From Pelagibius sp050330205 (GTDB lineage Bacteria; Pseudomonadota; Alphaproteobacteria; Kiloniellales; Kiloniellaceae), in contig JBHJOA010000012.1 of assembly GCA_050330205.1 (NCBI GenBank), forward strand, positions 1 through 64,000: a stretch of DNA of 64,000 bases, read 5' to 3'. A model generated the notes under the pieces. It saw only the letters and a list, made by a program, of their open reading frames with translations. It did no database searches and was not told the DNA's origin. This document shows, one piece after another, positions 52,248-61,076 of this stretch; within the stretch, counting starts at the first letter, position 1; each line of letters starts with the position of its first letter. The position numbers were made by a program, and so were the translations under genes.

Positions 52248-53402
52248 ATGCAGTCCCTGCTGGACCACCTGCGCGCCCGCCTTCAGCGCGAGGGAGTCAT
52301 GACCGTCGCCGACTACATGGGCGAGGCCCTGACCCACCCGAGGGGCGGCTACTACATGCACGGCGACCCCTTCGGCGCGCCGGCGCCGGGCGGCGGCGAC
52401 TTCGTGACCTCGCCGGAGATCAGCCAGATGTTCGGCGAACTGGTCGGCGTGTGGTGCGCCGACACCTGGAGGCGTCTGGGCCGGCCCTCGCCCTGCCTGC
52501 TGGTGGAACTCGGGCCCGGCCGCGGCACCCTGATGGCCGACGCGCTGCGCGCCACCCGCCAGGTGCCCGGCTTCCTGGAGGCCCTGCAGGTCCACCTGGT
52601 GGAGATCAGTCCCGCCCTGCGCGAACGCCAGCGCGAGGCGCTCGGCACCCACCGGGTCACCTGGCTGGACAACGTCGGGCAGATTCCCGAAGCGCCGCTG
52701 CTGCTGGTCGCGAACGAGTTCTTCGACGCCCTGCCGGTGCGCCAGTTCGAGCAGACGGACGAGGGCTGGGCCGAGCGCGTGGTGGTGCTGGACGATACCG
52801 GCAGTAGCGGGGACGGCCGTCTCGCCTTCGCGCTGGCGGCGCCGCATCCGGCCAACCGCGCCCTGATTCCCACCGCCCTGCGCGATGCGCCGGCCGGCAG
52901 CCTGGTCGAGGTCTGCCCCGCGGCGCTCAACATCGCCGCCTTCCTCGGCCACCGTCTGGCGCGCCAGCCGGGCGCCGCCCTGATCGTCGACTACGGGCCC
53001 GCGCGCTCGACCACGGGGCCGACCCTGCAGGCGCTGCGCCGGCACCGCCGCCACGAAGTGCTGGACGACCCCGGCAGCGCCGACCTTACCGCCCACGTCG
53101 ATTTCCAGAGCCTCGCCCTCTCCGCCGCCGCCGCCGGCTGCGCCACGCACGGTCCGGTGACCCAGGGCGCCTTCCTGACGGCGCTTGGCATCGAGCTGCG
53201 CGCGGCGCAGCTGGCCGAGTCGGCGCCCGGCGCGGCGGCCGCCCTCGCCGCGGCGCGACGGCGGCTCACCGACCCGGCCGAGATGGGCGACCTGTTCAAG
53301 GTCCTCGCCCTGACGCCGCGCGGCTTCGGCCCGCCGGCCGGGTTCGAGGCGCCCGCGGGCGGCGGCAATCGGCCCCTACCGCCGCAGCGCGAAGCTCGTT
53401 AG
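52248..53402 (+). CDS. MidA/NDUFAF7-family SAM-dependent methyltransferase
   Basis: A 384-residue homologue of mitochondrial NDUFAF7 (MidA), which methylates an arginine in complex I subunit NDUFS2. SAM motif I is VELGPGRGTL; other family blocks are GDFVTSPEISQMFGELVGVW near the start, LLVANEFFDALPVRQF and LIVDYGPA. The bacterial target is presumably NuoD but untested. Start is the ATG MQSLLDHL shortly after the lgt stop; the much longer open frame upstream is a shadow of hldD and lgt. Confidence 0.9.
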   Translation: MQSLLDHLRARLQREGVMTVADYMGEALTHPRGGYYMHGDPFGAPAPGGGDFVTSPEISQMFGELVGVWCADTWRRLGRPSPCLLVELGPGRGTLMADALRATRQVPGFLEALQVHLVEISPALRERQREALGTHRVTWLDNVGQIPEAPLLLVANEFFDALPVRQFEQTDEGWAERVVVLDDTGSSGDGRLAFALAAPHPANRALIPTALRDAPAGSLVEVCPAALNIAAFLGHRLARQPGAALIVDYGPARSTTGPTLQALRRHRRHEVLDDPGSADLTAHVDFQSLALSAAAAGCATHGPVTQGAFLTALGIELRAAQLAESAPGAAAALAAARRRLTDPAEMGDLFKVLALTPRGFGPPAGFEAPAGGGNRPLPPQREAR

Positions 53403-53412
53403 AGTGCCGGCC

Positions 53413-54180
53413 ATGCTGACCACAGGCCCCCTGAACGATCTGCCCGCGGTGCGCCACGGCTTCTTCTGCCGCACCGGCGGCGTCAGCGAAGGGCTCTTCA
53501 CCAGCCTCAACTGCGGCTACGGCTCCGGCGACGACGCGGAGAAGGTGAGCGAGAACCGCCGCCGCGCCATGGCGCAGATCGACATCGAGGGCGCGCGCCT
53601 GGTCACCGCCTACCAGGTCCACTCGCCGGACGTGGTAGAGGTGCGCAAGCCCTGGGCGCGCGAGGACGCCCCCGAGGCGGACGCCATGGTGACCCGCGAA
53701 CGCGGTCTCGTCCTCGGCATCCTCACCGCTGACTGCGTGCCGGTGCTCCTGGCCGAAGCCGGGGCCGGCGTGATCGGCGCCGCCCATGCCGGCTGGACCG
53801 GCGCCCTGGCCGGGGTGGTCGAGGCCACGGTGGCGGCCATGCAGGCGCTGGGCGCCGAGCCCAAGCGCATCGTTGCCGGCATCGGCCCGGCGATCTCCCA
53901 GCGCTCCTACGAGGTGGGGCCGGAGTTTCCCGCCCGCTTTCTGGAGCAGGACCCGCGAAACGCCGACTTCTTCTGCCCCGGCGCGCGCGAGGGACATTTT
54001 CAGTTCGACCTGAAGGGCTACGTCGCGCGCCGCCTCGCCATCGCCGGGCTCACCACCATTCAGACGCTGCCCTGCGACACCTGCGCCGAGGACGACCGCT
54101 TCTTCAGCTATCGCCGCGCCTGCCACCGCCGGGAGCGCGACTACGGCCGCGGCCTCTCCGCCATCTACCTGGAACCCTGA
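53413..54180 (+). CDS. pgeF: Peptidoglycan editing factor / multicopper-type purine nucleoside phosphorylase PgeF (YfiH)
   Basis: A 255-residue LACC1/YfiH-family protein. Metal- and substrate-site residues are in VHSPDV, LTADCVPVLL and AAHAGWTGAL; GPAISQRSYEVG follows. Family members show purine nucleoside phosphorylase/adenosine deaminase activity, and in E. coli PgeF corrects misincorporated peptidoglycan amino acids. A GTG three codons earlier is an alternative start. It starts ten bases after the methyltransferase stop and belongs to the same rightward operon. Confidence 0.92.
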   Translation: MLTTGPLNDLPAVRHGFFCRTGGVSEGLFTSLNCGYGSGDDAEKVSENRRRAMAQIDIEGARLVTAYQVHSPDVVEVRKPWAREDAPEADAMVTRERGLVLGILTADCVPVLLAEAGAGVIGAAHAGWTGALAGVVEATVAAMQALGAEPKRIVAGIGPAISQRSYEVGPEFPARFLEQDPRNADFFCPGAREGHFQFDLKGYVARRLAIAGLTTIQTLPCDTCAEDDRFFSYRRACHRRERDYGRGLSAIYLEP

Positions 54181-54185
54181 GCCCC

Positions 54186-55337
54186 ATGCCCCTGCACTTC
54201 ACCGACGCCGAACTCGCCGGGCGGCGAGACCGCGCCTGCCACCTGCTGGCCGAGGCGGGCCTCGACGGCTTGCTGATCTTCCGCCAGGAGAGCATGTACT
54301 ACCTGACCGGCTACGACACCTTCGGCTACTGCTATTTCCAGTGCCTCTACCTGGGCGCCGACGGCCGGCTGATGCTGCTGACCCGCTCGGCCGACCTGCG
54401 CCAGGCCGAGCAGACCTCGACCATCAAGGATATCCGCATCTGGGTCGACCGACCGGAGGCGGACCCGGCGGCGGAGCTGCGCGAGATCCTGCGGGAGTTC
54501 GGCTGCGCCAACCGGAAGCTGGGCGTCGAGTACGATGCCTACGGCCTCACCGCCGCCAACGGCAAGCGCCTGGACGCCGCCTTCGAGGGGTTCTGCCGCC
54601 TCTCCGATGCCTCCGGGCTGGTCAGCCGCCTGCGCGTGGTGAAGAGCGCCGCCGAGATCGCCTACGTCCGCGAGGCCGCCGCGCTGGCCGACAGGGCCTG
54701 GGAGGCGGCGCTCGGCACCACCCGGCCCGGCGCCTTCGAGGGCGACATCCTGGCCGCCATGCACGGCGCCATCTTTTCGGGCGGCGGCGACGACCCGGCC
54801 AACGAGTTCATCATCGGCTCCGGTCGCGGCGCCCTGCTGTGCCGCTACTTCAGCGGGCGGCGCCACCTCGATACCCGCGACCAGCTGACCCTGGAATGGG
54901 CCGGCACCTATCGCCACTACCACGCCGCCATGATGCGCACGGTGCCGGTCGGCGAGCCGCGGCCACTGCACCTGGAGATGCACGCCGTGGCCCGCGACGC
55001 CCTGGAGGCGGTGGAAGCGCAGCTGGTCCCCGGCAAGACCTACGGCGAGGCATTCGACGCGCATACCGGGGTCATGGACGCTGCCGGCTACCAGGCCCAC
55101 CGCCTCAACGCCTGCGGCTACTCCCTGGGCACCACCTTCGCCCCCAACTGGATGGACTGGCCGATGCTCTACCACGCCAACCCGGTGCCCTTCGCGCCCG
55201 GCATGGTGGTGTTCTGCCACATGATCCTGTTCAATTCCGAGGCCGGGGTGGCCATGACCCTGGGCCGCACCAGCCTGGTCACCGAGAAGGGCCCGGAGGC
55301 GCTGTCCCGGGCCGGCCTCGACCTGGTCTGCCGCTGA
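54186..55337 (+). CDS. M24-fold (Xaa-Pro peptidase-like) protein lacking metal ligands
   Basis: A 383-residue protein with the creatinase-type N-terminal domain (about 1-140) and pita-bread C-terminal domain. The five metal ligands of M24 aminopeptidases appear lost: the first Asp position reads LEWAG, the second HAAMMRT (Ala for Asp), the histidine region reads GYSLGT, and the C-terminal glutamates are absent from CHMILFNSEAG and AMTLGRTSL. So it is likely a metal-independent hydrolase, like creatinase, or a non-enzymatic homologue. Ectoine hydrolase DoeA has the same fold, but I see no specific resemblance. Starts six bases after pgeF. Confidence 0.8.
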   Translation: MPLHFTDAELAGRRDRACHLLAEAGLDGLLIFRQESMYYLTGYDTFGYCYFQCLYLGADGRLMLLTRSADLRQAEQTSTIKDIRIWVDRPEADPAAELREILREFGCANRKLGVEYDAYGLTAANGKRLDAAFEGFCRLSDASGLVSRLRVVKSAAEIAYVREAAALADRAWEAALGTTRPGAFEGDILAAMHGAIFSGGGDDPANEFIIGSGRGALLCRYFSGRRHLDTRDQLTLEWAGTYRHYHAAMMRTVPVGEPRPLHLEMHAVARDALEAVEAQLVPGKTYGEAFDAHTGVMDAAGYQAHRLNACGYSLGTTFAPNWMDWPMLYHANPVPFAPGMVVFCHMILFNSEAGVAMTLGRTSLVTEKGPEALSRAGLDLVCR

Positions 55338-55375
55338 CGGCGGCCCGCCGGCGGACGAAGCGGAGGCACCCCAAG

Positions 55376-55444
55376 TTGCCGCACCTGACCATCTTCGTGC
55401 TGTTCCTGCTGCTGGGCCTGCTGGTGAGCTGCTTCCTCATCTAG
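55376..55444 (+). CDS. Possible 22-residue single-helix membrane peptide
   Basis: A TTG codon preceded by GGAGG at about ten bases opens a 22-codon frame, almost entirely hydrophobic (TIFVLFLLLGLLVSCFLI) with a two-residue polar start. It follows the M24-like gene by about 40 bases. Composition fits a small inner-membrane peptide; the length is short enough for chance. No family recognised. Confidence 0.3.
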   Translation: MPHLTIFVLFLLLGLLVSCFLI

Positions 55445-55690
55445 GCGGCCTCGATGGAATCGATTAACCATTTGATTTTCTGATGCCTTTCACATCCCTG
55501 GCGGCTGCCATGGGGTGGGCACGCCGACCCTGGCGAAAACACCCGGCAAGGCCGTTTACAGGGCCGGAAGGCGTTGATATGGTCCGCCCGCCTGGGCCCA
55601 AGGGGGAGGGCAAATCGGTGCAGGTTGCGCCGCGCCCGATGGTCCGCGCCAGCCGTGTATGGGCTCCGAGCCTCTAGGGAAAAGCCGCCA

Positions 55691-56635
55691 ATGAAAATCA
55701 TGACCGGAAACAGCAATCGGCCGCTGGCCGAAGCGATTTCCGCCTTTCTGAACATGGAATTGACCAAGGCCAGCGTGCGCCGCTTCTCGGACATGGAGGT
55801 CTTCGTCGAGATCCATGAGAACGTCCGCGGCGAAGACGTCTTCATCATCCAGTCGACCTCCTATCCGGCCAACGACAACCTGATGGAACTGCTGGTCGCC
55901 ATGGACGCCCTGAAGCGGGCTTCCGCGCGCCGCATCACCGCGGTTCTGCCTTACTTCGGCTACGCCCGCCAGGACCGCAAGTCGGCCCCCCGCACCCCCA
56001 TCTCGGCCAAGCTGGTGGCCAACCTGGTCACCTCGGCCGGCGCCGACCGGGTGCTCACCCTGGAGCTCCATGCCGGCCAGATTCAGGGCTTTTTCGACAT
56101 TCCCACCGACAACCTCTTCGCCACGCCGGTGTTTACCAAGGATATCCTGGCGCGCAACGGCAAGGACAACCTGACCATCGTGTCCCCGGACGTCGGCGGC
56201 GTGGTGCGGGCCCGGGCCATCGCCAAACCGCTTGACGCGGACCTTGCGATCATCGATAAGCGCCGCGAACGTGCCGGGGTTTCCGAGGTGATGAACATCA
56301 TCGGCGACGTCAAGGGACGGCGCTGCATCCTGGTGGATGACATCGTCGATTCCGCCGGTACCCTGTGTAACGCCGCAGTCGCCCTGAAGAACGCCGGCGC
56401 CACCGCCGTTTCCGCCTATGTCACCCACGGGGTGCTCTCCGGCGGGGCCGTGGCGCGGGTCAGTTCCTCCCCCTTGGAGGAACTGGTCATGACGGACAGC
56501 ATCCAGGCGACCGAGGCGGTGCGGGTGGCGCAGAACATCCGCCAGATTTCGATCGCCCCGCTGATCGGCGATGCCATGCAGCGCATCAGCGACGAGCGGT
56601 CGGTTTCGAGCCTCTTCGACGTGCCGGCCATGTGA
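55691..56635 (+). CDS. prs: Ribose-phosphate pyrophosphokinase
   Basis: A 314-residue enzyme that makes PRPP from ribose 5-phosphate and ATP for purines, pyrimidines, histidine, tryptophan and NAD. The PRPP-binding motif DDIVDSAGTL, the ATP-site YARQDRK and the GLELHAGQIQGFF-like regulatory flexible region are present. Start at MKIMTGNSNRPLAEAI; the frame runs 39 codons upstream through the untranslated leader. About 245 bases without a gene precede it, including a TTAACCAT near 55464; no clear promoter. Followed by rplY. Confidence 0.97.
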   Translation: MKIMTGNSNRPLAEAISAFLNMELTKASVRRFSDMEVFVEIHENVRGEDVFIIQSTSYPANDNLMELLVAMDALKRASARRITAVLPYFGYARQDRKSAPRTPISAKLVANLVTSAGADRVLTLELHAGQIQGFFDIPTDNLFATPVFTKDILARNGKDNLTIVSPDVGGVVRARAIAKPLDADLAIIDKRRERAGVSEVMNIIGDVKGRRCILVDDIVDSAGTLCNAAVALKNAGATAVSAYVTHGVLSGGAVARVSSSPLEELVMTDSIQATEAVRVAQNIRQISIAPLIGDAMQRISDERSVSSLFDVPAM

Positions 56636-56761
56636 GGCCGCCGGTCGGGAGGCGGAGTGAGATTTGAGGTTTCCGATGCCGGCACCCCTGGAGGCCGGGT
56701 CGGACGCTGCGGACGGACGGCAGGGTGCCGACGTCCGCTTCATTCGTGAAGGAGCTGAGTT

Positions 56762-57418
56762 ATGGCTGACGTAGTAGAGCTTCCCGCGCAGGCGCGGGAC
56801 CGGGCCGGGAAGGGGCCAGCCCGGGCCGCACGTCGCGCCGGGCGAGTGCCCGGGGTGATTTACGGCGCCAAGAAGGACCCCAGTCTCGTCACCGTCGAGG
56901 AGCGGCTGCTGAACAAGCTGCTGCACCAGGGCGGTTTCTTCTCCACCCTCTTCGATGTGAAGGTGGACGGCAAGGCCGAGCGGGTTCTGGCCCGCGACGT
57001 GCAGTTCGATCCGGTGAGCGATTTTCCGGTCCACATCGACTTCCTGCGCGTTTCCGCCACCACCTCGGTGCATGTCGAGGTCGCGGTGCACTTCCTCAAC
57101 GAGGACCAGTGCCCCGGCCTGCGCGAGGGCGGCGTGCTGAACGTGGTGCGCCACGAGGTCGAGTTGACCTGCCGGGCCGATGCCATCCCGCAGTACATAG
57201 AGGTCGACCTGACCGGCCTGGAGGTCGGCGACGGCGTGCATATCTCCATGGTGAAGCTGCCGGCGGGCGTGCATCCGACCATCACCGACCGCGACTTCAC
57301 CATCGCGACCATCGCGGCGCCGACCGTGGTCCGCGAGGAGACCGCCGAGGCGCAGGCCAGCGCCGAGGAGGAAGCCGAGGAGAAGGCCGGCGAGGAGAGC
57401 GAGTCCAGCGAGGACTGA
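56762..57418 (+). CDS. rplY: Large ribosomal subunit protein bL25, CTC type
   Basis: A 218-residue 5S rRNA-binding ribosomal protein of the long (L25/general stress protein CTC) form: L25 domain about 1-95 (GVIYGAKKDP, VLARDVQFDPVSDFPVHIDFLRV), then the beta-domain, then a very acidic alanine/glutamate tail from about residue 190. Ribosome site GGAGCTGAG precedes the ATG. prs-rplY-pth-ychF is a conserved order in many alphaproteobacteria, as far as I recall. Confidence 0.96.
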   Translation: MADVVELPAQARDRAGKGPARAARRAGRVPGVIYGAKKDPSLVTVEERLLNKLLHQGGFFSTLFDVKVDGKAERVLARDVQFDPVSDFPVHIDFLRVSATTSVHVEVAVHFLNEDQCPGLREGGVLNVVRHEVELTCRADAIPQYIEVDLTGLEVGDGVHISMVKLPAGVHPTITDRDFTIATIAAPTVVREETAEAQASAEEEAEEKAGEESESSED

Positions 57419-57454
57419 GTCCGGGTCCTACCACCTATCGAAAAGGTGGCCAGC

Positions 57455-58129
57455 ATGCTGTTGCTTGCCGGGCTCGGCAATCCGGGCCCACGCTACGCCG
57501 ACAACCGGCACAATATCGGCTTTATGGCGGTGGACGAGATCGTCCGCCGCCATTCCTTTTCGCCCTGGCGCAGCCGCTTTCAGGCGCACTGCGCCGAAGG
57601 CGTCATCGCCGGCGAGAAGGTTCTCGCGGTGAAGCCGCAGACCTATATGAACGAGTCCGGCCGCGCGGTCGGCGAGGCCCTGCGCTTCTACAAGCTGGCG
57701 CCGGAGGAGGTGATCGTGCTCTACGACGAGATCGACCTCGCCCCCGGCAAGCTGCGCGTCAAGCAGGGCGGCGGCACCGGCGGCCACAACGGCATCCGCT
57801 CGCTGGAGGCCCATATCGGCAAAGACTTCTGGCGGGTCCGCCTCGGCGTCGGCCATCCCGGCGACAAGGAGCTGGTGCACGGCCACGTGCTGAGCGACTT
57901 CGCCAAGGCAGACCGGGTCTGGCTCGAGAAGCTGCTCGACGCGGTGGCCTCCGAGATTCCCGCGCTGGTCGCCGGCGACGCGCCGCGCTTCATGTCGCGG
58001 GTGGCCGAGATCATGAGTCCGCCCCGCAAGAAGGAGCCGCCTGCGAAGCCGCAGCCGAAGTCCGACAACGGCGAGGCGGCCCCGCCCCCGCCTTCCTCCT
58101 CATCGTCACCATCGCGGAGCGACGACTGA
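57455..58129 (+). CDS. pth: Peptidyl-tRNA hydrolase
   Basis: A 224-residue enzyme that recycles peptidyl-tRNA. Catalytic residues in LGNPGPRYADNRHNIGF (Asn and His) and VLYDEIDL (Asp) are intact, with GGGTGGHNGIRS. The C-terminal tail (about 190-224) is a proline/serine/lysine low-complexity extension beyond the usual length. An in-frame GTG three codons earlier is an alternative start. ychF starts four bases after its stop. Confidence 0.96.
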   Translation: MLLLAGLGNPGPRYADNRHNIGFMAVDEIVRRHSFSPWRSRFQAHCAEGVIAGEKVLAVKPQTYMNESGRAVGEALRFYKLAPEEVIVLYDEIDLAPGKLRVKQGGGTGGHNGIRSLEAHIGKDFWRVRLGVGHPGDKELVHGHVLSDFAKADRVWLEKLLDAVASEIPALVAGDAPRFMSRVAEIMSPPRKKEPPAKPQPKSDNGEAAPPPPSSSSSPSRSDD

Positions 58130-58132
58130 TCC

Positions 58133-59230
58133 ATGGGTTTCAATTGCGGTATCGTCGGCCTGCCGAACGTCGGCAAGTCCACCCTGTTCAATGCCCTCAC
58201 CGAGACCGCCGCGGCGGAAGCGGCGAACTATCCTTTCTGCACCATCGAGCCGAACGTCGGCCGCGTGCCGGTGCCCGACCCGCGCCTCGACAGGCTGGCG
58301 GCGATCGCCAAGTCGGCCAAGGTGATCCCCACAGTCCTCGAGTTCGTCGACATCGCCGGGCTGGTGCGCGGCGCCTCCAAGGGCGAGGGCCTCGGCAACC
58401 AGTTCCTCGCCAACATCCGCGAGGTCGATGCCATCGTCCACGTGCTGCGCTGTTTCGAGGGCGAGGTGACCCACGTGGAGGGCTCGGTCGACCCGATCCG
58501 CGACGCCGAAACGGTGGAGACCGAACTGATGCTGGCCGACCTCGACTCGGCGATGAAGCAGCGCGATGCGGCGATCAAGCGCGCCCGCGGCAACGACAAG
58601 GAGGCCAAGGAACGCCTCGCCCTGCTGGAGCCGGTGATCGCCGCCCTGGAGGCCGGCCGCCCGGCGCGCAGCGTGCCGGTCGGCGACGACCAGCGCCCGC
58701 TGTTCCGCCAGCTGCAGCTGCTGAGCGCCAAGCCGGTGCTTTACGCCGCCAACGTCGACGAGGACTCCGCCGCCACCGGCAACAAGTACTCCGCCCTGGT
58801 GGCCGAGCGCGCCGCCGGGACCGGCAGCGCCTGCGTGGTGGTCTCCGCCGCCATCGAGGCCGAGGTCGCCGCGCTCAGCGATCCGGCGGAGAAGAAGGAG
58901 TTTCTCGAAAGCCTCGGCCTGGAGGAGGCCGGCCTTGCCCGCGTCATCCGTGCCGGCTACCAGTTGCTCGACCTCATCACTTTCTTCACCGTCGGGCCGA
59001 AGGAAGCGCGCGCCTGGACCCTGCGGCGCAACAGCCGGGCACCGCAAGCCGCCGGCGAGATTCACAGCGACTTCGAACGCGGCTTCATCCGCGCCGAGAC
59101 CATCGCCTACGAGGACTTCGTCGCCTGCGGCGGCGAGAACGGCGCCAAGGAGGCCGGCAAGATGCGGGCCGAGGGCAAGGACTACATCGTCCAGGACGGT
59201 GACGTTTTCCACTTCCGCTTCAACGTCTGA
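58133..59230 (+). CDS. ychF: Redox-regulated ATPase YchF (Obg-like)
   Basis: A 365-residue OBG-family P-loop protein that prefers ATP. G1 is GLPNVGKST, G3 FVDIAGLVRGASKGEG, with a coiled-coil insertion at about 125-190 and a C-terminal TGS domain (LITFFTVGPKEARAWTLRRNSRAPQAAGEIHSDFERGFIRAETI, over residues 283-330). Binds ribosomes and affects catalase regulation in E. coli. Cotranscribed with pth judging by the four-base gap. Confidence 0.97.
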   Translation: MGFNCGIVGLPNVGKSTLFNALTETAAAEAANYPFCTIEPNVGRVPVPDPRLDRLAAIAKSAKVIPTVLEFVDIAGLVRGASKGEGLGNQFLANIREVDAIVHVLRCFEGEVTHVEGSVDPIRDAETVETELMLADLDSAMKQRDAAIKRARGNDKEAKERLALLEPVIAALEAGRPARSVPVGDDQRPLFRQLQLLSAKPVLYAANVDEDSAATGNKYSALVAERAAGTGSACVVVSAAIEAEVAALSDPAEKKEFLESLGLEEAGLARVIRAGYQLLDLITFFTVGPKEARAWTLRRNSRAPQAAGEIHSDFERGFIRAETIAYEDFVACGGENGAKEAGKMRAEGKDYIVQDGDVFHFRFNV

Positions 59231-59310
59231 GGCGCGGAACTGGTACGCTACCGGCGCGTTGACGTATGATCGCCGGAACGTATCGGCAAGCGGAAACGAA
59301 GGAAGGCAAC

Positions 59311-59976
59311 ATGGGCGACACGGTGAAACTGACGGCGAACGACGGCCACAGCTTCGATGCCTACGTGGCACGGCCCGCCGACCAGCCGCGGGCCGGCCTG
59401 GTCATCGTGCAGGAGATTTTCGGCGTCAATGTCCACATCCGCGGCGTCGCCGACGGCTATGCCGCCGAGGGCTACCTGGCCATCGCCCCCGCGCTCTTCG
59501 ACCGCGTGAAGCCGGGCGTCGAGCTCGGCTACGACAAGGACGACGTGGCCGAGGGCCGCGCCATCCGCGGCAAGGTCTCCTGGGAGGCCGCGCTGGCAGA
59601 CGTCTCCGCCGCCATGGGCTTTGTCGCCGGGGCCGGCAAGGTCGGGGTGATCGGCTACTGCTGGGGCGGCTCCGTCGCCTGGCTGGCGGCAACCCGGCTC
59701 AATCCCGCCGCCGCGGTCTGCTACTACGGTGGCAACATCCACGAATTCTGCAACGAGCAACCTTCCTGCCCGGTGATGTTCCACTTCGGCGAGGAAGACT
59801 CCGGCATCCCGATGGACCAGGTGAAGGCGATCGCCGCCGCCCACCCCCATCAGGAACTCTTCACCTATCCGGCCGGCCACGGCTTCAACTGCGAGATGCG
59901 CGGCTCCTACCATGCCGAAAGCGCCGGCATCGCCCTCGAGCGGACCCTGGCTTTCCTCGGCAGAACAATAGGATAG
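59311..59976 (+). CDS. Dienelactone hydrolase family protein
   Basis: A 221-residue cytoplasmic alpha/beta hydrolase. Active-site features match carboxymethylenebutenolidase: glutamate 35 in VQEIFGVN, nucleophile cysteine 117 in GYCWGGS and histidine in GHGFNC. Ribosome site GGAAGG lies upstream of MGDTVKL; the frame is open 15 codons further up. No aromatic-degradation genes are adjacent, so a true dienelactone substrate is doubtful. A second, exported member of the family is encoded at 40.7-41.4 kb. Confidence 0.9.
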   Translation: MGDTVKLTANDGHSFDAYVARPADQPRAGLVIVQEIFGVNVHIRGVADGYAAEGYLAIAPALFDRVKPGVELGYDKDDVAEGRAIRGKVSWEAALADVSAAMGFVAGAGKVGVIGYCWGGSVAWLAATRLNPAAAVCYYGGNIHEFCNEQPSCPVMFHFGEEDSGIPMDQVKAIAAAHPHQELFTYPAGHGFNCEMRGSYHAESAGIALERTLAFLGRTIG

Positions 59977-60032
59977 CGCCCTCAGCGGCAGGCCACTTGC
60001 CGGTCCGCCGCGCAGTGCCTATCTGCCAGGAC

Positions 60033-60551
60033 ATGGCCCCGCGCCTCGTATTCCTGATGGTGACGCTGCTGCTGGGCGCCTGCGCGGCGCCGCAGCCGAG
60101 CGTCTACGCGCCGCTCGCCGGCCGCGACGGCTATGCCGAGGAATCCCTCGGCAAGGGACTTCACCGCGTCTACTTCCAGGGCAATGCCGCGACGTCGCGC
60201 GAGCGCGTGCAGAACTACTGCCTCTACCGTGCCGCCGAGCTGACCCTGTCTCTGGGCGGCGAACGCTTCGCGGTGCATGACAAGCTGGTCGAACGCCACA
60301 CCCAGGTGACGCGGGAGACCTACGGCGGCTGGGGCAATCCCTACTACTACGGCCCGCACGGCCGCTACTATCACCGGCCCTATCCGCCGCCGACCTATGG
60401 GCGCGAAAGCACCACCTTCCAGGCGATCCTGACCATCGAGCCGTTCTCCGGCCCCGCCCCCGACGGCGGCTTTCAGATCTACGACGCCCGGGCCGTGGTC
60501 GACCAGTTTGCCCCCCAGATCGTGCGGCCGCGGGACCAGCCGAAGCAATAG
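60033..60551 (+). CDS. Lipoprotein of unknown function
   Basis: A 172-residue protein with a lipoprotein signal: hydrophobic FLMVTLLLGAC with lipobox LGAC (cysteine 16) followed by AAP, which predicts outer-membrane sorting. The mature part has a tyrosine/proline/glycine/histidine-rich segment at about 105-132 (YYYGPHGRYYHRPYPPPTY) between two folded stretches (GKGLHRVYFQGNAATSRERVQNYCLYRAAELTL; TTFQAILTIEPFSG). Similar CC0125-like lipoproteins with this LYRAAELT helix occur in alphaproteobacteria. Convergent with cynS. No activity known. Confidence 0.8.
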   Translation: MAPRLVFLMVTLLLGACAAPQPSVYAPLAGRDGYAEESLGKGLHRVYFQGNAATSRERVQNYCLYRAAELTLSLGGERFAVHDKLVERHTQVTRETYGGWGNPYYYGPHGRYYHRPYPPPTYGRESTTFQAILTIEPFSGPAPDGGFQIYDARAVVDQFAPQIVRPRDQPKQ

Positions 60552-60584
60552 AGCCCTTGGACGTCGGGCGCCAGCCGATTTCCC

Positions 60585-61025
60585 TTACCAGGCCTTGTAG
60601 GGCAGAAACTTGCCGCTCATCTTCACCTCGATGCGGTCGCCCTTCGGGTCGGGAACCTTCTCGACGTACATCTCGAAGTCGATGGCGCTCATGATGCCGT
60701 CGCCGCCCTTCTCCTGGATCAACTCCTTGATGGTCTCGCCGTATACGCCGACGATCTCGTAGAGCCGGTAGATGCAAGGGTCGGTCGGTACGGTCTGGCT
60801 GAACACCTTGGTCGGGAACTCGGCCAGCACCACGGCGGCCTCCTGCGGCAGCGCCAGGTGCTTTGCCAGCAAGTCCGCCTTCTCCCGCGACATGGAGTTC
60901 ATGCCCAGGCAGGCCGAGGTGGTGAATACCGGCGACATGCCGATGGCCTCGGCAATCCCTTCCCAGGTCAGCCCCGCGGTCTTCTTCTTTTCGATGATCA
61001 TTTCCGCGACGTCGGCTTTGTTCAT
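60585..61025 (-). CDS. cynS: Cyanate hydratase (cyanase)
   Basis: A 146-residue decameric enzyme that converts cyanate and bicarbonate to ammonia and two CO2. Catalytic arginine 87, glutamate 90 and serine 113 match the E. coli spacing (Arg96, Glu99, Ser122), in IYRLYEIVGVYG and DGIMSAIDF. The N-terminal helix-turn-helix-like domain is present. It is the last gene of a leftward transporter operon, about 50 bases after the ATPase gene, with TGAAGAGGCAAG upstream of the ATG. Confidence 0.97.
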   Translation of the reverse strand: MNKADVAEMIIEKKKTAGLTWEGIAEAIGMSPVFTTSACLGMNSMSREKADLLAKHLALPQEAAVVLAEFPTKVFSQTVPTDPCIYRLYEIVGVYGETIKELIQEKGGDGIMSAIDFEMYVEKVPDPKGDRIEVKMSGKFLPYKAW

Positions 61026-61076
61026 TGTCTTGCCTCTTCAGTTTGCAAATCTTGTCGTCAGTTCATGGTGCGGCCT

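Noticed and set aside
54186..55337. Ectoine hydrolase (DoeA) identity for the M24-fold protein
   Set aside because: Same fold superfamily and the organism makes ectoine, but there is no doeB, doeX or other catabolic neighbour and no specific sequence resemblance that I can point to.
55464..55471. TTAACCAT upstream of prs (and again at 42295-42302) as CtrA sites
   Set aside because: Only single half-sites are present; the full TTAA-N7-TTAA spacing is not met, so CtrA control is not supported.
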